A stretch of DNA of 64,000 nt from Alphaproteobacteria bacterium AO1-B. GTDB lineage: Bacteria > Pseudomonadota > Alphaproteobacteria > Rhizobiales > Stappiaceae. Both the position numbers and the translations under genes were made by a program. Within the stretch, counting starts at the first letter, position 1; each line of letters begins with the position of its first letter. The DNA lies in assembly GCA_001890945.1 (NCBI GenBank), contig MLAX01000004.1, positions 62,001 through 126,000 of the forward strand, in the 5' to 3' direction. The notes under the pieces were generated by a model, which saw only the letters and a program-made list of their open reading frames with translations, did not search any database and had not been told where the DNA came from. Below, in pieces: positions 7,635 through 15,921 of this stretch.

Positions 7635-7709
7635 GGGCGTGTAGCTCAGCGGGAGAGCACTTCGTTGACATCGAAGGGGTCACAGGTTCAATCCCTGTCA
7701 CGCCCACCA
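7635..7709 (+). tRNA. tRNA-Val (anticodon GAC), CCA encoded
   Basis: A complete cloverleaf can be drawn by eye. The acceptor stem is GGGCGTG (7635-7641) with CACGCCC (7699-7705); the D stem is GCTC/GAGC. The anticodon stem CTTCG/CGAAG holds the loop TTGACAT, anticodon GAC, and the T arm is ACAGG-TTCAATC-CCTGT. The discriminator is A7706 and CCA follows at 7707-7709. It reads valine GUC and GUU codons. No repeat or integrase suggests use as an attachment site. Confidence 0.97.
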
Positions 7710-7861
7710 TTATTGCGCAGATCAAATTCGTGACGCGCTCTAGCTTGGAAGACTGGCGCAGATATCTGCAGCGACTTCCGGCAAAAATGACTGAGAAGAA
7801 TGGGCGCCTTGGGCGCTCATTTGGTTTGAAGCTAAACAGACGACCCCACGGGGACAATGAC

Positions 7862-7987
7862 ATGAAGATCAAGAATTCGCTCAAAGCGTTGATGACCCGT
7901 CACCGGGAAAACCGTATGGTCCGCCGTAAGGGCCGCGTTTACATCATCAACAAGAAAAACCCGCGCTTCAAGGCACGTCAGGGCTAA
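7862..7987 (+). CDS. rpmJ: 50S ribosomal protein L36 (zinc-free form)
   Basis: The 41-residue protein begins [20 protein letters not shown] and ends NPRFKARQG. It is the C-minus type of L36: the four zinc-binding residues of the 37-residue form are missing. This is the usual L36 in Alphaproteobacteria. It is a small basic protein of the large ribosomal subunit. Gene position after a tRNA and before a TPR protein gene is common in rhizobia. An upstream in-frame extension beginning near 7574 runs through the tRNA and is not real. Confidence 0.95.
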   Translation: MKIKNSLKALMTRHRENRMVRRKGRVYIINKKNPRFKARQG

Positions 7988-8141
7988 CTGTTCTGACATT
8001 GCTTTTGGCAGCGTCGCGCAACAGGCATTGTCAGGTGCGTGCCTTGGAAAGGCGCTGGGCCACAATGTACCCAATTCGCGTTTGTGTGAACGTGTGAGTT
8101 TTCGGGATTGACCGCCGCATTCAACGACCCATAATCGTTGT

Positions 8142-8804
8142 ATGCGGATTTTTGTGTTTGCCACCTTTCTTTTTCTGTTTCCGGTCGTGGGTCTTGCCCA
8201 ACCGGTGCCTGATCTCGGGCCTGAGACAGACACGCCCTCTATTGATGATTTTGATGCCTTGCCGGATGCAGAGCCGGACGAAGGCGGGCAGGTGGTCGTA
8301 GAAGAAACCGACCCTGGCGAAACTCTATCCAAGCTCGATAGTCTTTATAAAGATCTCGCAGGTGCCGAAGATCCGGCTGTGCGCCAACGCGTTGCACGCG
8401 ACATCCGGCGCATTTGGATGGACTCGGGCTCTGATACTGTCGATCTGTTAATGGCGCGCGCTGGGCGCGCCATCCAGGCCGAGGATCACGGACTTGCGCT
8501 TGATCTTCTCGACGTCGTTGTCGTCCTTGAGCCGTCCTTTGCTGAAGGGTGGAACCGCAGGGCGACCGTGTATTACATGAAGGAAGACTTCGGCAAGTCA
8601 CTTGTCGATATTGAGCGAACCCTGGCCTTGGAACCCCGGCATTGGGGTGCATTATCAGGCCTTGCGATCATCCAGCGCCGATTGGGATTTGAAGAGCAAG
8701 CGCTGTCCACGTTCCGGCGGGCATTGGAAATCCATCCAGGTCTCGAAAACGCAAGTGATGCAGTCGATTCTCTGGAAAAGGAAGCAGAGGGCGAACCCGT
8801 TTGA
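8142..8804 (+). CDS. secreted TPR protein
   Basis: This 220-residue protein has a signal peptide (MRIFVFATFLFLFPVVGLA, cleavage near residue 19). An acidic Pro/Asp-rich linker covers about 20-65. Tetratricopeptide-like helical pairs follow from about 110 to 205 (GLALDLLDVVVVLEPSFAEGW, DIERTLALEPRHWGAL, FRRALEIHPGLENA). It is probably periplasmic and works as a protein-interaction scaffold. It commonly follows rpmJ in rhizobia. No partner can be named from sequence. There is no strong ribosome site at the chosen ATG. Confidence 0.75.
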   Translation: MRIFVFATFLFLFPVVGLAQPVPDLGPETDTPSIDDFDALPDAEPDEGGQVVVEETDPGETLSKLDSLYKDLAGAEDPAVRQRVARDIRRIWMDSGSDTVDLLMARAGRAIQAEDHGLALDLLDVVVVLEPSFAEGWNRRATVYYMKEDFGKSLVDIERTLALEPRHWGALSGLAIIQRRLGFEEQALSTFRRALEIHPGLENASDAVDSLEKEAEGEPV

Positions 8805-8875
8805 TGGAAACGCGCAAATCCTGCGCCACTTAACCTGTATGACGCGTTCCAACTATACGGTTTCAGTCCCTCAAC

Positions 8876-9859
8876 ATGCTCTCAGTTCTGCTCGCAATCC
8901 TTGTTGTACTCGCATCGCTTGCCGGTTACTCGGCCTTGCGGTTTCATCAGATCAGACGCTCGATCCGACCTGATGGGGAAATGTGCACCGTAGAAGGTGT
9001 GCAACTCCACTATCATTTTTTTCCAGCGGAAAACGCGTGTCCCGATACGCCGACCTTGGTCTTCCTGCATGGTGCGAGCGGAAATGCCTATGATTCTCAA
9101 CTCGCGTTTCTAAAGCCGCTGAAAGGGCGTTATCCGCTGCTTTTTGTGGACCGGCCCGGTTTGGGTTTTTCCGGTACGATCCCGGATGGAAAGAACTCGC
9201 CCGCGCGTCAGGCGGAGCTGATTGAGGGACTGCTTCGTGAATTGGGCATTGATCGGTGTATTGTCATCGGTCACTCACTCGGTGCGTCCGTTACCGCCGC
9301 ACTTGGTCTGAGGGCGCCGGACCGGATATGCGGTTTGGCGTTTTTGGCACCTGCAACACATCCTTGGCCTGGCGGTGTCGCATGGTACAATCATGTGGCA
9401 GCGGCGCCGGTAATCGGGTGGTTGTTCTGCCGGATCTTGACGCTTCCCGTTGCCGAGTATTTGGCGCCACGGTCCATCCGGCACGTTTTTCATCCGGAGC
9501 CGCAGCCAGAGAACTACAATCAGGCAACACGATTGCCATTGCTCTTTTTGCCGGACGCTTTCCGCTCAAATGCCACGGATATCGCTCGCTTGAAGCCTCA
9601 CGTGATAGCGCAGTCCGAGGACTATGGTGATCTGGAGCAGCCCACTGTCATCTTAACCGGCACGGAAGACACGGTCGTGTGGCCATCTATTCACAGCGAA
9701 GGCTTGCTGCGCGATCTTCCAAATGCCGAGCTTGTGGTTTTGGACGGGGCGGGGCACATGCCGCATCACACCCGAACGGATGCGATTGTCGAGGCTTTGG
9801 ACCAGCTTGTTCTCCGCGTCGGGAGGGCAAGCGTATTGGCTTGCCGGAGCAGCGCATAA
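8876..9859 (+). CDS. membrane-anchored alpha/beta hydrolase
   Basis: A 327-residue hydrolase with one N-terminal membrane segment (about residues 2-22), so it is probably tethered to the inner membrane. The oxyanion block is FLHGASGNAYD. The nucleophile elbow is GHSLGAS with Ser134. The acid is probably Asp in TGTEDTVVWP and the base His in GAGHMPHHT. The fold resembles haloperoxidase/epoxide-hydrolase-like esterases, but the substrate is not evident. It is convergent with pyk, and the hairpin at 9858-9882 lies between the two genes. Confidence 0.8.
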   Translation: MLSVLLAILVVLASLAGYSALRFHQIRRSIRPDGEMCTVEGVQLHYHFFPAENACPDTPTLVFLHGASGNAYDSQLAFLKPLKGRYPLLFVDRPGLGFSGTIPDGKNSPARQAELIEGLLRELGIDRCIVIGHSLGASVTAALGLRAPDRICGLAFLAPATHPWPGGVAWYNHVAAAPVIGWLFCRILTLPVAEYLAPRSIRHVFHPEPQPENYNQATRLPLLFLPDAFRSNATDIARLKPHVIAQSEDYGDLEQPTVILTGTEDTVVWPSIHSEGLLRDLPNAELVVLDGAGHMPHHTRTDAIVEALDQLVLRVGRASVLACRSSA

Positions 9860-9882
9860 AAAAGGGCGGCCAGTTGCCGCCC
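9858..9882 (-). terminator. intrinsic terminator of the DUF1036-pyk unit
   Basis: On the minus strand GGGCGGC pairs with GCCGCCC across a five-base loop and is followed by six T (plus-strand A 9858-9863). It lies 28 bases past the pyk stop codon and can also block the converging hydrolase transcript. Confidence 0.85.
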
Positions 9883-9909
9883 TTCTGGAAATTTCAACCG
9901 ATTAGATCG

Positions 9910-11346
9910 TCAAATGCCGCCCTGGCCGTCTGTGCCAACAAACGCAATCCGCAACATATTGGTGGATCCTGGTGTGCCGAACGGGACGCCGGCAGTGATG
10001 ATGATCCGCTGACCCGGTTTTGCCCATCCTTCAGAATGAGAAATCCGGCAGGCGCGATCGATCATATCCTCTTCGTTGGCAGCGTCTTCGCTGACCACAC
10101 AGTGGAGACCCCAACCGAGCGACAGCCGGCGGGCCGTTGCCATGACGGGTGACAATACGATGATCGGGCTGGACGGGCGTTCCCGCGAAGCGCGCAAACC
10201 CGTGGCGCCGGACGTTGTGTAGCAAACCACTGCAGCCAGATTAAGCGTTTCCGCAATTTGGCGTGCCGCCGCAGAGATCGCATCAGAACCGGTCGCTTCC
10301 GGTTCGGTACGCTGGGCGTAGATGATGGTCCGGTAGTTCGGATCTTGTTCCACCTGTTGAGCGATCCGGTCCATTGTGGACACGGCCTCGATCGGAAAGT
10401 CGCCAGCAGCCGATTCCGCGGAGAGCATGACTGCGTCAGCGCCTTCAAAGACAGCAGTCGCAACGTCAGAAACCTCTGCACGGGTCGGTACCGGTGCGGT
10501 GATCATGGACTCAAGCATTTGGGTTGCGATAACCACCGGCTTTCCTGCGCGCCGGCAGGCGCGTGTGATCCGCTTTTGCAGACCTGGAACCTGTTCCAGC
10601 GGCATTTCAACGCCAAGATCGCCACGAGCCACCATGATCGCGTCTGACAGCTCGATGATTTCATCAAGGCGACCGATCGCTTGCGGCTTTTCAATCTTTG
10701 CTAGCACACCGGCGCGGCCGCGGGTGATTTTGCGTACTTCTGCCAGATCGTCCGGGCGCTGAACGAAGGACAAGGCAACCCAGTCTACATTCTGCTCAAG
10801 CGCGGCAATCAGGTCCTTGTGGTCCTTTTCCGTCATCGCGCTGGTCGCGATTTCAGAATCTGGGACGCTAACGCCTTTCCGGTCAGAGAGCTTGCCGCCG
10901 ACGATAACTTCGGTCTGAGCTTTCGTCGGAGACGATTCTGTCACGCGCAGCTGGATCTTGCCATCGTCAAGAAGTAGCCGGTGGCCGGGTTCCAGAGCCT
11001 TCAGGATTTCGGGGTGAGGAAGGTGGACACGATTGACATCGCCTGCCGATGTGTCTGCATCCAATGTAAAGACTGCGCCGTTTTCAAGCATCACCGGGCC
11101 ATCGCCGAATGTGCCTACGCGTAGTTTTGGTCCCTGTAAGTCGGCAAGAATCCCGATCGGTCTTCCTGTTACTTCCTCCACAGCACGGATGCGGCTGACC
11201 AGCATCTTGAGACGATCATGATCGGTATGGCTCATGTTGATGCGAAACACATCAGCACCAGCTACATACAATTTTTCGATGATGTCTTGTTCTGAGGAGG
11301 AGGGTCCGAGAGTTGCGAGAATTTTAACTCGTCGGTTTCGCCTCAT
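9910..11346 (-). CDS. pyk: pyruvate kinase
   Basis: Full-length 478-residue pyruvate kinase, converting phosphoenolpyruvate and ADP to pyruvate and ATP. The N-terminus VKILATLGPSS and FRINMSH hold substrate-binding residues. The catalytic/metal motif is LAKIEKPQAI near residue 220, followed by the ARGDLGVEMP Mg-binding block and the B-domain 70-165. The C-terminal regulatory domain is present. It overlaps the upstream DUF1036 gene by four bases (ATGA), so the two are translationally coupled. Other glycolytic genes are at 50-57 kb rather than here. Confidence 0.96.
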   Translation of the reverse strand: MRRNRRVKILATLGPSSSEQDIIEKLYVAGADVFRINMSHTDHDRLKMLVSRIRAVEEVTGRPIGILADLQGPKLRVGTFGDGPVMLENGAVFTLDADTSAGDVNRVHLPHPEILKALEPGHRLLLDDGKIQLRVTESSPTKAQTEVIVGGKLSDRKGVSVPDSEIATSAMTEKDHKDLIAALEQNVDWVALSFVQRPDDLAEVRKITRGRAGVLAKIEKPQAIGRLDEIIELSDAIMVARGDLGVEMPLEQVPGLQKRITRACRRAGKPVVIATQMLESMITAPVPTRAEVSDVATAVFEGADAVMLSAESAAGDFPIEAVSTMDRIAQQVEQDPNYRTIIYAQRTEPEATGSDAISAAARQIAETLNLAAVVCYTTSGATGLRASRERPSSPIIVLSPVMATARRLSLGWGLHCVVSEDAANEEDMIDRACRISHSEGWAKPGQRIIITAGVPFGTPGSTNMLRIAFVGTDGQGGI

Positions 11347-11939
11347 CGCCCACCTGTCCCTTGTTGCACGGGTTCTGTGAGCTGGACTGTCCAGCTGCTT
11401 TGTTCTCCCGTGTCGATTTCAAAAAAGCCTGTCCGCTCGAATCCCCGAGCAACACAATCTTCAATTCCGCGAATAGTGAATTCTTTTTCCCGGGTGCACA
11501 TGAATGCGCGACCGCCCCATTCGCCGAACTGATCGTAATCCACCGCATAGATGTAATAGTAGCGTGACACCAAAGCGCCCGGGACCAGTGTTTCACAGCT
11601 GTTGGACGCAAGGTTCCACCAACCTTCAGTGATCCAGTCGGACTTGTCCTTGTATCCAATAGCCACACCAACCTGGCTGTCCGTCTTGTTGCATAGACGG
11701 AGATCAGCGTGTGCGTTGTCGCTGAAAATGGTGTTCAGGAAGACGGCCAGACTTAAGGCGCAGAAGGTCTGGATGGATGCACGCATCCACGTTTGCGACC
11801 AGCCCCGGTGCCGTTCCCCTACCTCTAACATACGCAGTCGTTCACTTTGCTGCTTTACAGACATTGGCTTTTTGCGTGGACAGAAGTGTCTTGTCAACGT
11901 CGTTAACAAGATATGTGCGGGAGGAAAACCTCTTGACAT
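11343..11939 (-). CDS. DUF1036 membrane-exported protein
   Basis: The C-terminal ~120 residues match DUF1036: ADLRLCNKTDSQVGVAIGYKD, then WWNLASNSCETLV, YYYIYAVD and FMCTREKEFTI. Cysteines in these blocks probably form disulfides after export. A hydrophobic stretch (FCALSLAVFLNTIFSDNAHA, about 59-78) serves as a signal peptide or anchor behind a long N-terminal region, so the true start may be the ATG at 11864 or 11831. It is coupled to pyk by a four-base overlap, a pairing seen in rhizobia. Function is unknown. Confidence 0.8.
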   Translation of the reverse strand: MSRGFPPAHILLTTLTRHFCPRKKPMSVKQQSERLRMLEVGERHRGWSQTWMRASIQTFCALSLAVFLNTIFSDNAHADLRLCNKTDSQVGVAIGYKDKSDWITEGWWNLASNSCETLVPGALVSRYYYIYAVDYDQFGEWGGRAFMCTREKEFTIRGIEDCVARGFERTGFFEIDTGEQSSWTVQLTEPVQQGTGGR

Positions 11940-12250
11940 CCATCGCTTCCATCTCTTGGGCCCACCCAGATGAAACCAAGCTACCCTATGAAGTTATAAT
12001 TGGGGCGGGAACATGACCGTACCTCCGTGGGTAGCCGTTAGCCGTCAAAAAAGGGTAACCAAACACTTTCATCCACATCAAAAACCTAGGTTGTTGATTG
12101 CTGGCAGCTGCGATCCTCTAGCGGGCTGATTTTTCACGATTCGGGCCCATATAGGCGGCTGTCATTGGAATTGGGCTTGGTTCCGCTGAGCCTTTGTCGT
12201 AAATCTGGCGCCCTGCCTCCACAGCCGCATTAGAAATCAAGAAGACCACG
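11940..12250. other. intergenic region, 311 bp
   Basis: This is the divergent gap between the DUF1036 gene and the amidohydrolase gene and must hold both promoters. I see no open reading frame with a ribosome site, no RNA gene and no clear terminator. The only notable sequence is a palindrome AACCTAGGTT near 12086-12095. Confidence 0.5.
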
Positions 12251-13060
12251 ATGACCGATCCTGTCCCGATGCCGGACACGTCTTTTCAGCCGTATGAATA
12301 TGTTCATGGTGACGAGACCGCAGGCATTCTGCTCTTGTGTGATCATGCCCGGAATACGGTCCCGGATGAGTATCGCGATCTTGGGGTTCCTGCCGCTCAG
12401 TTTGAGCGGCACATCGGCTACGATATCGGAGCTCGGGCGGTCACGTTGGAGCTGGCCAGGCGTCTCAATGCTCCGGCTTGCTTGTCGACATTCTCAAGAC
12501 TGTTGATTGATCCCAATCGGGGCGAAGATGACCCAACCCTGATCATGCGCTTGTCAGACGGTGCCGTTGTTCCTGGGAATGCGGCAGTTGATGCGACCGA
12601 GAGGCTGCGGCGGATTGATCTTTTTCACAAGCCGTATCATGACCTGATCGATGCAACGCTGGATCGGATGATGGCGGTTGCGTCGGCGCCAGTGATCATT
12701 TCGATCCATAGTTTCACGCCAGTCTGGCGGGGCGTCCCGAGACCTTGGCATGTAACGGTGCTCTGGGACAGCGACCCGCGCGCTGTCGATCCCATGCTGG
12801 CAGGTTTGAGGGCACAAGCCGATCTGGTTGTCGGAGACAACGAGCCTTACGATGGTGCCCTGGAAAACGACACGATGTATCGGCACGCAACCAAGCGGGG
12901 CCTGTCTCAGGCTCTTCTAGAGATCCGGCAAGACCTGATCGGAGATACCCGGGGGGCGTTGGAGTGGGCCGATCGGTTGGAGCCTACACTGAAAAAACTC
13001 GCACAATCACCGGAATGCCGCCAGGTTCGGCACTATGTGTCGCGATGTGACAACAAATGA
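12251..13060 (+). CDS. N-formylglutamate amidohydrolase family protein (second copy)
   Basis: A 269-residue FGase-family protein, clearly distinct from the 306-residue member at 6045. Key blocks are LLLCDHARNTVPDEY (about 27-41), HIGYDIGARAVT (about 55-66), the metal-site-like IISIHSFTPVWRGVPRPW, and the late GDNEPYDGALENDTM. Proteins of this branch are often annotated as predicted N-formylglutamate amidohydrolases, but the substrate has not been set for many. It is followed after 39 bases by the DUF1244 gene, so the two may be one unit. No histidine-utilisation genes are close. Confidence 0.82.
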   Translation: MTDPVPMPDTSFQPYEYVHGDETAGILLLCDHARNTVPDEYRDLGVPAAQFERHIGYDIGARAVTLELARRLNAPACLSTFSRLLIDPNRGEDDPTLIMRLSDGAVVPGNAAVDATERLRRIDLFHKPYHDLIDATLDRMMAVASAPVIISIHSFTPVWRGVPRPWHVTVLWDSDPRAVDPMLAGLRAQADLVVGDNEPYDGALENDTMYRHATKRGLSQALLEIRQDLIGDTRGALEWADRLEPTLKKLAQSPECRQVRHYVSRCDNK

Positions 13061-13099
13061 CCGCTCGGTTCCAGGAGCAGACTTGAGGGAGATGAGTTG

Positions 13100-13396
13100 A
13101 TGGATGATCAAACGAAAACTGAGCTGGAGGCTGCCGTTTTCCGTCGGTTGGTCGAGCACCTGCGTGGCCGGACCGATGTTCAGAACATTGACATGATGAA
13201 CCTTGCAGGCTTTTGCCGCAATTGCCTGTCCAATTGGTATGCGGATGCGGCTGCCGAAAAGGACATGAACCTGGGCAAGGACGCAGCTCGCGAGATCGTT
13301 TACGGCATGCCCTACGGTGACTGGAAGGCAAAGTATCAAACCGAGGCCACAGCTGAGCAGAAAGCCGCTTTTGACAAAAACAAGCCTGAGCATTGA
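13100..13396 (+). CDS. DUF1244 protein
   Basis: A 98-residue protein of the DUF1244 family, conserved in Alphaproteobacteria. It shows the Cys-x2-Cys motif in LAGFCRNCLSNWY and the block AREIVYGMPYGDWKAKYQ. It is soluble and probably helical; function unknown. The ATG at 13100 has GAGGGAG about nine bases upstream; a TTG one codon earlier is unlikely. It sits between the amidohydrolase and gapR, all on the plus strand. Confidence 0.85.
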   Translation: MDDQTKTELEAAVFRRLVEHLRGRTDVQNIDMMNLAGFCRNCLSNWYADAAAEKDMNLGKDAAREIVYGMPYGDWKAKYQTEATAEQKAAFDKNKPEH

Positions 13397-13535
13397 GGGC
13401 TTTGGTCTGGTCCGCTTGACGTGCGTCTTGAAGTCTGGCACGGCACCGGCCGGAATTAATGCGGACTGGTGTTGTGACACCATCCGTGACGTGAACGCAG
13501 AAGAAGAACACAACTAGCCAAGGAGAAACACTCGA

Positions 13536-13802
13536 ATGTCCGATCCGGGTGGAGTGGCCGCAGACCAGCTGCGCGCCTTCATTGAACGTATTGAACGTCT
13601 GGAAGAAGAAAAAAAGGTCATCTCGGATGACATCAAGGACGTTTACGCCGAAGCCAAGGGCAATGGCTACGACGTGAAGATCCTGCGCAAGGTTGTCTCT
13701 CTTCGCAAGAAGCAGCCGCATGAGCGCGAGGAAGAGGAAGCGGTGCTCGACCTCTACCTGCATGCGCTCGGCATGGCAGGGCCTGGGCCTTCCGAGGGCT
13801 GA
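13536..13802 (+). CDS. gapR: DUF2312 protein GapR, nucleoid-associated
   Basis: An 88-residue, highly charged coiled-coil protein matching GapR. The core is [17 protein letters not shown] (about 11-27), followed by [17 protein letters not shown] and the basic [11 protein letters not shown]. In Caulobacter, GapR tetramers clamp overtwisted, AT-rich DNA ahead of replication and transcription and stimulate topoisomerases. CAAGGAG lies about 12 bases before the start. A strong terminator follows at 13823. The length is normal for the family. Confidence 0.93.
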   Translation: MSDPGGVAADQLRAFIERIERLEEEKKVISDDIKDVYAEAKGNGYDVKILRKVVSLRKKQPHEREEEEAVLDLYLHALGMAGPGPSEG

Positions 13803-13822
13803 GCTGATTACCGAAACTAAAA

Positions 13823-13852
13823 ACGCCGGGCAGTTGTCCCGGCGTTTTTTTT
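13823..13852. terminator. bidirectional terminator, gapR / DUF882
   Basis: ACGCCGGG (13823-13830) pairs with CCCGGCGT (13838-13845) around a seven-base loop. Eight T follow on the plus strand and an A-rich tract precedes it, so it can stop both gapR and the converging DUF882 gene. Confidence 0.85.
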
Positions 13853-13877
13853 GATGTCACTGCGTTCTGAAATGTCG

Positions 13878-15674
13878 CTATCTGGCAAACCGGACAGGCA
13901 GCACCACGATAGCGGGTCCGTCAAATCGGTCGGTGCGCAGATTGCCATAAGGATCTTGCTGGAAGCTTGCAGCTACGAACCTGTTGCCCGGCATCATGAC
14001 ATTGTTCAGTTGCCGCTGATTGGGATGGCTCAGCCACGCAAATGTTTGGTGGCGGGCTGTGCCTGCGCCAGTAAGCAGAAGTGGTTCGGACCGGTCCGGA
14101 AGGCTCGCGAATCCGGCAAGCGGATCAACAATCTGGTCTTTCGGAATGCGCCCGGATACCGATGGCCGCGCGGCGGCCGCTGCCGGTGCAGCCGTTGGAC
14201 GTGGCGCTGCAGCTTGTTGGTTCGTGGCGGTGCCAGGCCGCAGTGACCGTGTCAACTCGGGCGGTGTCGGTGCCGCCGATGCATAGGCAAGTGTGGTATC
14301 TGAGCGGGGGGCAGGGGCTGGTGACGGGATCGCAGTTCCCGTTGCAGCAGCAATTGCCGCCACCGGATCGTCAACCGTTGTTTCCTCAGAGCCACCAATT
14401 CTCTCTGCTGCGGCTTGTGCAGCTGCTTGGAGGCTCGCTGCCGGCTTTTGTGCCGGTGCCCTTGCAATCTGGAACCGTGCGTCGAGCGGTTCGCTTGCAG
14501 CTGAAGGCTGGCCGGCATTCAAAGCTGCGCGTTGACCATCGAGCGTGTTGGGCGCGGGTGTTGGAACAGATGCCGCGCTTGCAATTTGAACCGGCTGTTC
14601 GTCGATTGGCTTCAACTCTGGAGCTGCACTTGCCACTGCAATGACTGGAGCCTCCTCAGGCGTGTCGACGATCTTGCGAGTAGGCACAGGAGGATTGGCT
14701 ATGACCGGAGAGACTGTCTCAGCCTGTGATGCCGTCTGGCGACCGCCAACCGCGCCGGGCCGGGTTGCATCGGAGTTTCCAGTGCGCTCGCCGCCACCAA
14801 ACAGGCTCGCAAACAAATTGCCACCGCCCTCAGGCGCTTCACGCGTAACATTTGCCGGAGGCGTTGGTGCTGGTGTGCTGCGGACACTCTGGTTCCGGGT
14901 CGTAAGCGTCCGTGCGCCTTGGTCCCGATCATTGATGTTCCGAGCAGCAGATGTGTCGTTTGATGCGACAATGGTCGGCCGTGTTGAACTCCGTCGGCCT
15001 GATTTGGATTCTGCAAGGGCGATTTTGTAGCCCTTCATCGGCTTGCCGTCGGAGGGGATATGCAAAGTCTTGCCGTTCGGGAATACCCGGGCAAGCTGCG
15101 ACCGGCTCATCTTCGGCCAATGGCGAACGCTGCCTGTATCCAGGTGGACAAATGGCGATCCCGAGCGCGGATAATACCCGACACCGCCAACTTGCTTGCG
15201 CAAGCCGGTTTCACGCAGCTTTCTGATGTTCACGCCAGGAATATAGAAATCCATGGCTTTGCCGAGCGTGTGCTGGCTGTTTCTGGCAACGCCCTTGGAG
15301 CGCTTGCGCAACATGTTGTTCGTTGCAGGCGACCGGTAGCTGGATACAACGTGAATGTAATCTCTGGCCCGTACCTTTTGGTAGACTTCCCAAACAAGGT
15401 CGAGCAGTTCCGGATCAATTTTTGTGATTTCGTTGCGCCGCCAGTCGCGCAGAAACCGATTGGCTTCTCGCAGACCGGACGGAATATACCGGCCGTTCTT
15501 CTTGAAAGTGATCGAAACACGCTCTTTGGTATGCGTGTTATATAGTTTCAAGGTTCTGGTTTCTGCTTGAACCGTGCCTGTAAATGTCATGGCAAACGCC
15601 ACGATCGCTGCCGCTGAAATCGCGGCGCGTTTCATCCAGGCGACGGCGTCGAAACCAACAGACCGTTTACGCAA
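13878..15674 (-). CDS. DUF882 / peptidase M15-like murein endopeptidase with long low-complexity tail
   Basis: The N-terminus carries a signal peptide (hydrophobic core about 16-35, cleavage near VQAET). The catalytic domain at about 40-200 matches DUF882 (YcbK/MepK, M15-like): the zinc ligands are in NSQHTLGKAMDFYIPG (His and Asp) and in FVHLDTG (His). MepK-type enzymes cut 3-3 crosslinks in peptidoglycan. The other ~390 residues are Ala/Pro/Thr-rich with few hydrophobic blocks, ending in a short ordered segment with QTFAWLSHPNQRQLNNVM. The start is a TTG with GGGATAG upstream; an ATG at 15635 is an alternative. Confidence 0.82.
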   Translation of the reverse strand: MRKRSVGFDAVAWMKRAAISAAAIVAFAMTFTGTVQAETRTLKLYNTHTKERVSITFKKNGRYIPSGLREANRFLRDWRRNEITKIDPELLDLVWEVYQKVRARDYIHVVSSYRSPATNNMLRKRSKGVARNSQHTLGKAMDFYIPGVNIRKLRETGLRKQVGGVGYYPRSGSPFVHLDTGSVRHWPKMSRSQLARVFPNGKTLHIPSDGKPMKGYKIALAESKSGRRSSTRPTIVASNDTSAARNINDRDQGARTLTTRNQSVRSTPAPTPPANVTREAPEGGGNLFASLFGGGERTGNSDATRPGAVGGRQTASQAETVSPVIANPPVPTRKIVDTPEEAPVIAVASAAPELKPIDEQPVQIASAASVPTPAPNTLDGQRAALNAGQPSAASEPLDARFQIARAPAQKPAASLQAAAQAAAERIGGSEETTVDDPVAAIAAATGTAIPSPAPAPRSDTTLAYASAAPTPPELTRSLRPGTATNQQAAAPRPTAAPAAAAARPSVSGRIPKDQIVDPLAGFASLPDRSEPLLLTGAGTARHQTFAWLSHPNQRQLNNVMMPGNRFVAASFQQDPYGNLRTDRFDGPAIVVLPVRFAR

Positions 15675-15749
15675 TTTCTATCCCGCCGTTTTGTGGTGGC
15701 TTGCACCCATCCCGTGCTCCCCAGCAGAACCCGAGTTTTACATGCCGCA

Positions 15750-15766
15750 GGTTAAGAAGTTTTTAC
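15750..15766 (-). promoter_or_regulatory. CtrA-like binding site upstream of the DUF882 gene
   Basis: The minus strand reads GTAA-N7-TTAACC, one mismatch from the CtrA consensus TTAA-N7-TTAAC. It lies 76-92 bases before the DUF882 start codon. CpdR, GapR and TrcR genes in this window show that the organism has the alphaproteobacterial cell-cycle network. Chance occurrence is possible. Confidence 0.35.
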
Positions 15767-15921
15767 CCTAATCTCAGTTCTGCAGAAATCGTGGTAAAAT
15801 TGCAACTTGTTGGGCGGTTATCCGCAACGGATTGCGCGCAATAACCCAAGGGCATCCCGTACCGCCCGAATGTGTCCAAAAATCGGCCAAAGCCGAGTGG
15901 GTGCCTTAAAGTGTCCGGAAA

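Noticed and set aside
7635-7709. tRNA-Val as an integration site
   Set aside because: No integrase, direct repeat of the tRNA 3' end or foreign-looking sequence follows within several kb.
7574-7987. 137-codon frame running into rpmJ
   Set aside because: It reads through the tRNA gene; only its last 41 codons, L36, are real.
15810-15849. imperfect long inverted repeat between the sigma-54 regulator and DUF882
   Set aside because: It has no T-run and many unpaired bases, so I could not call it a terminator or operator with confidence.
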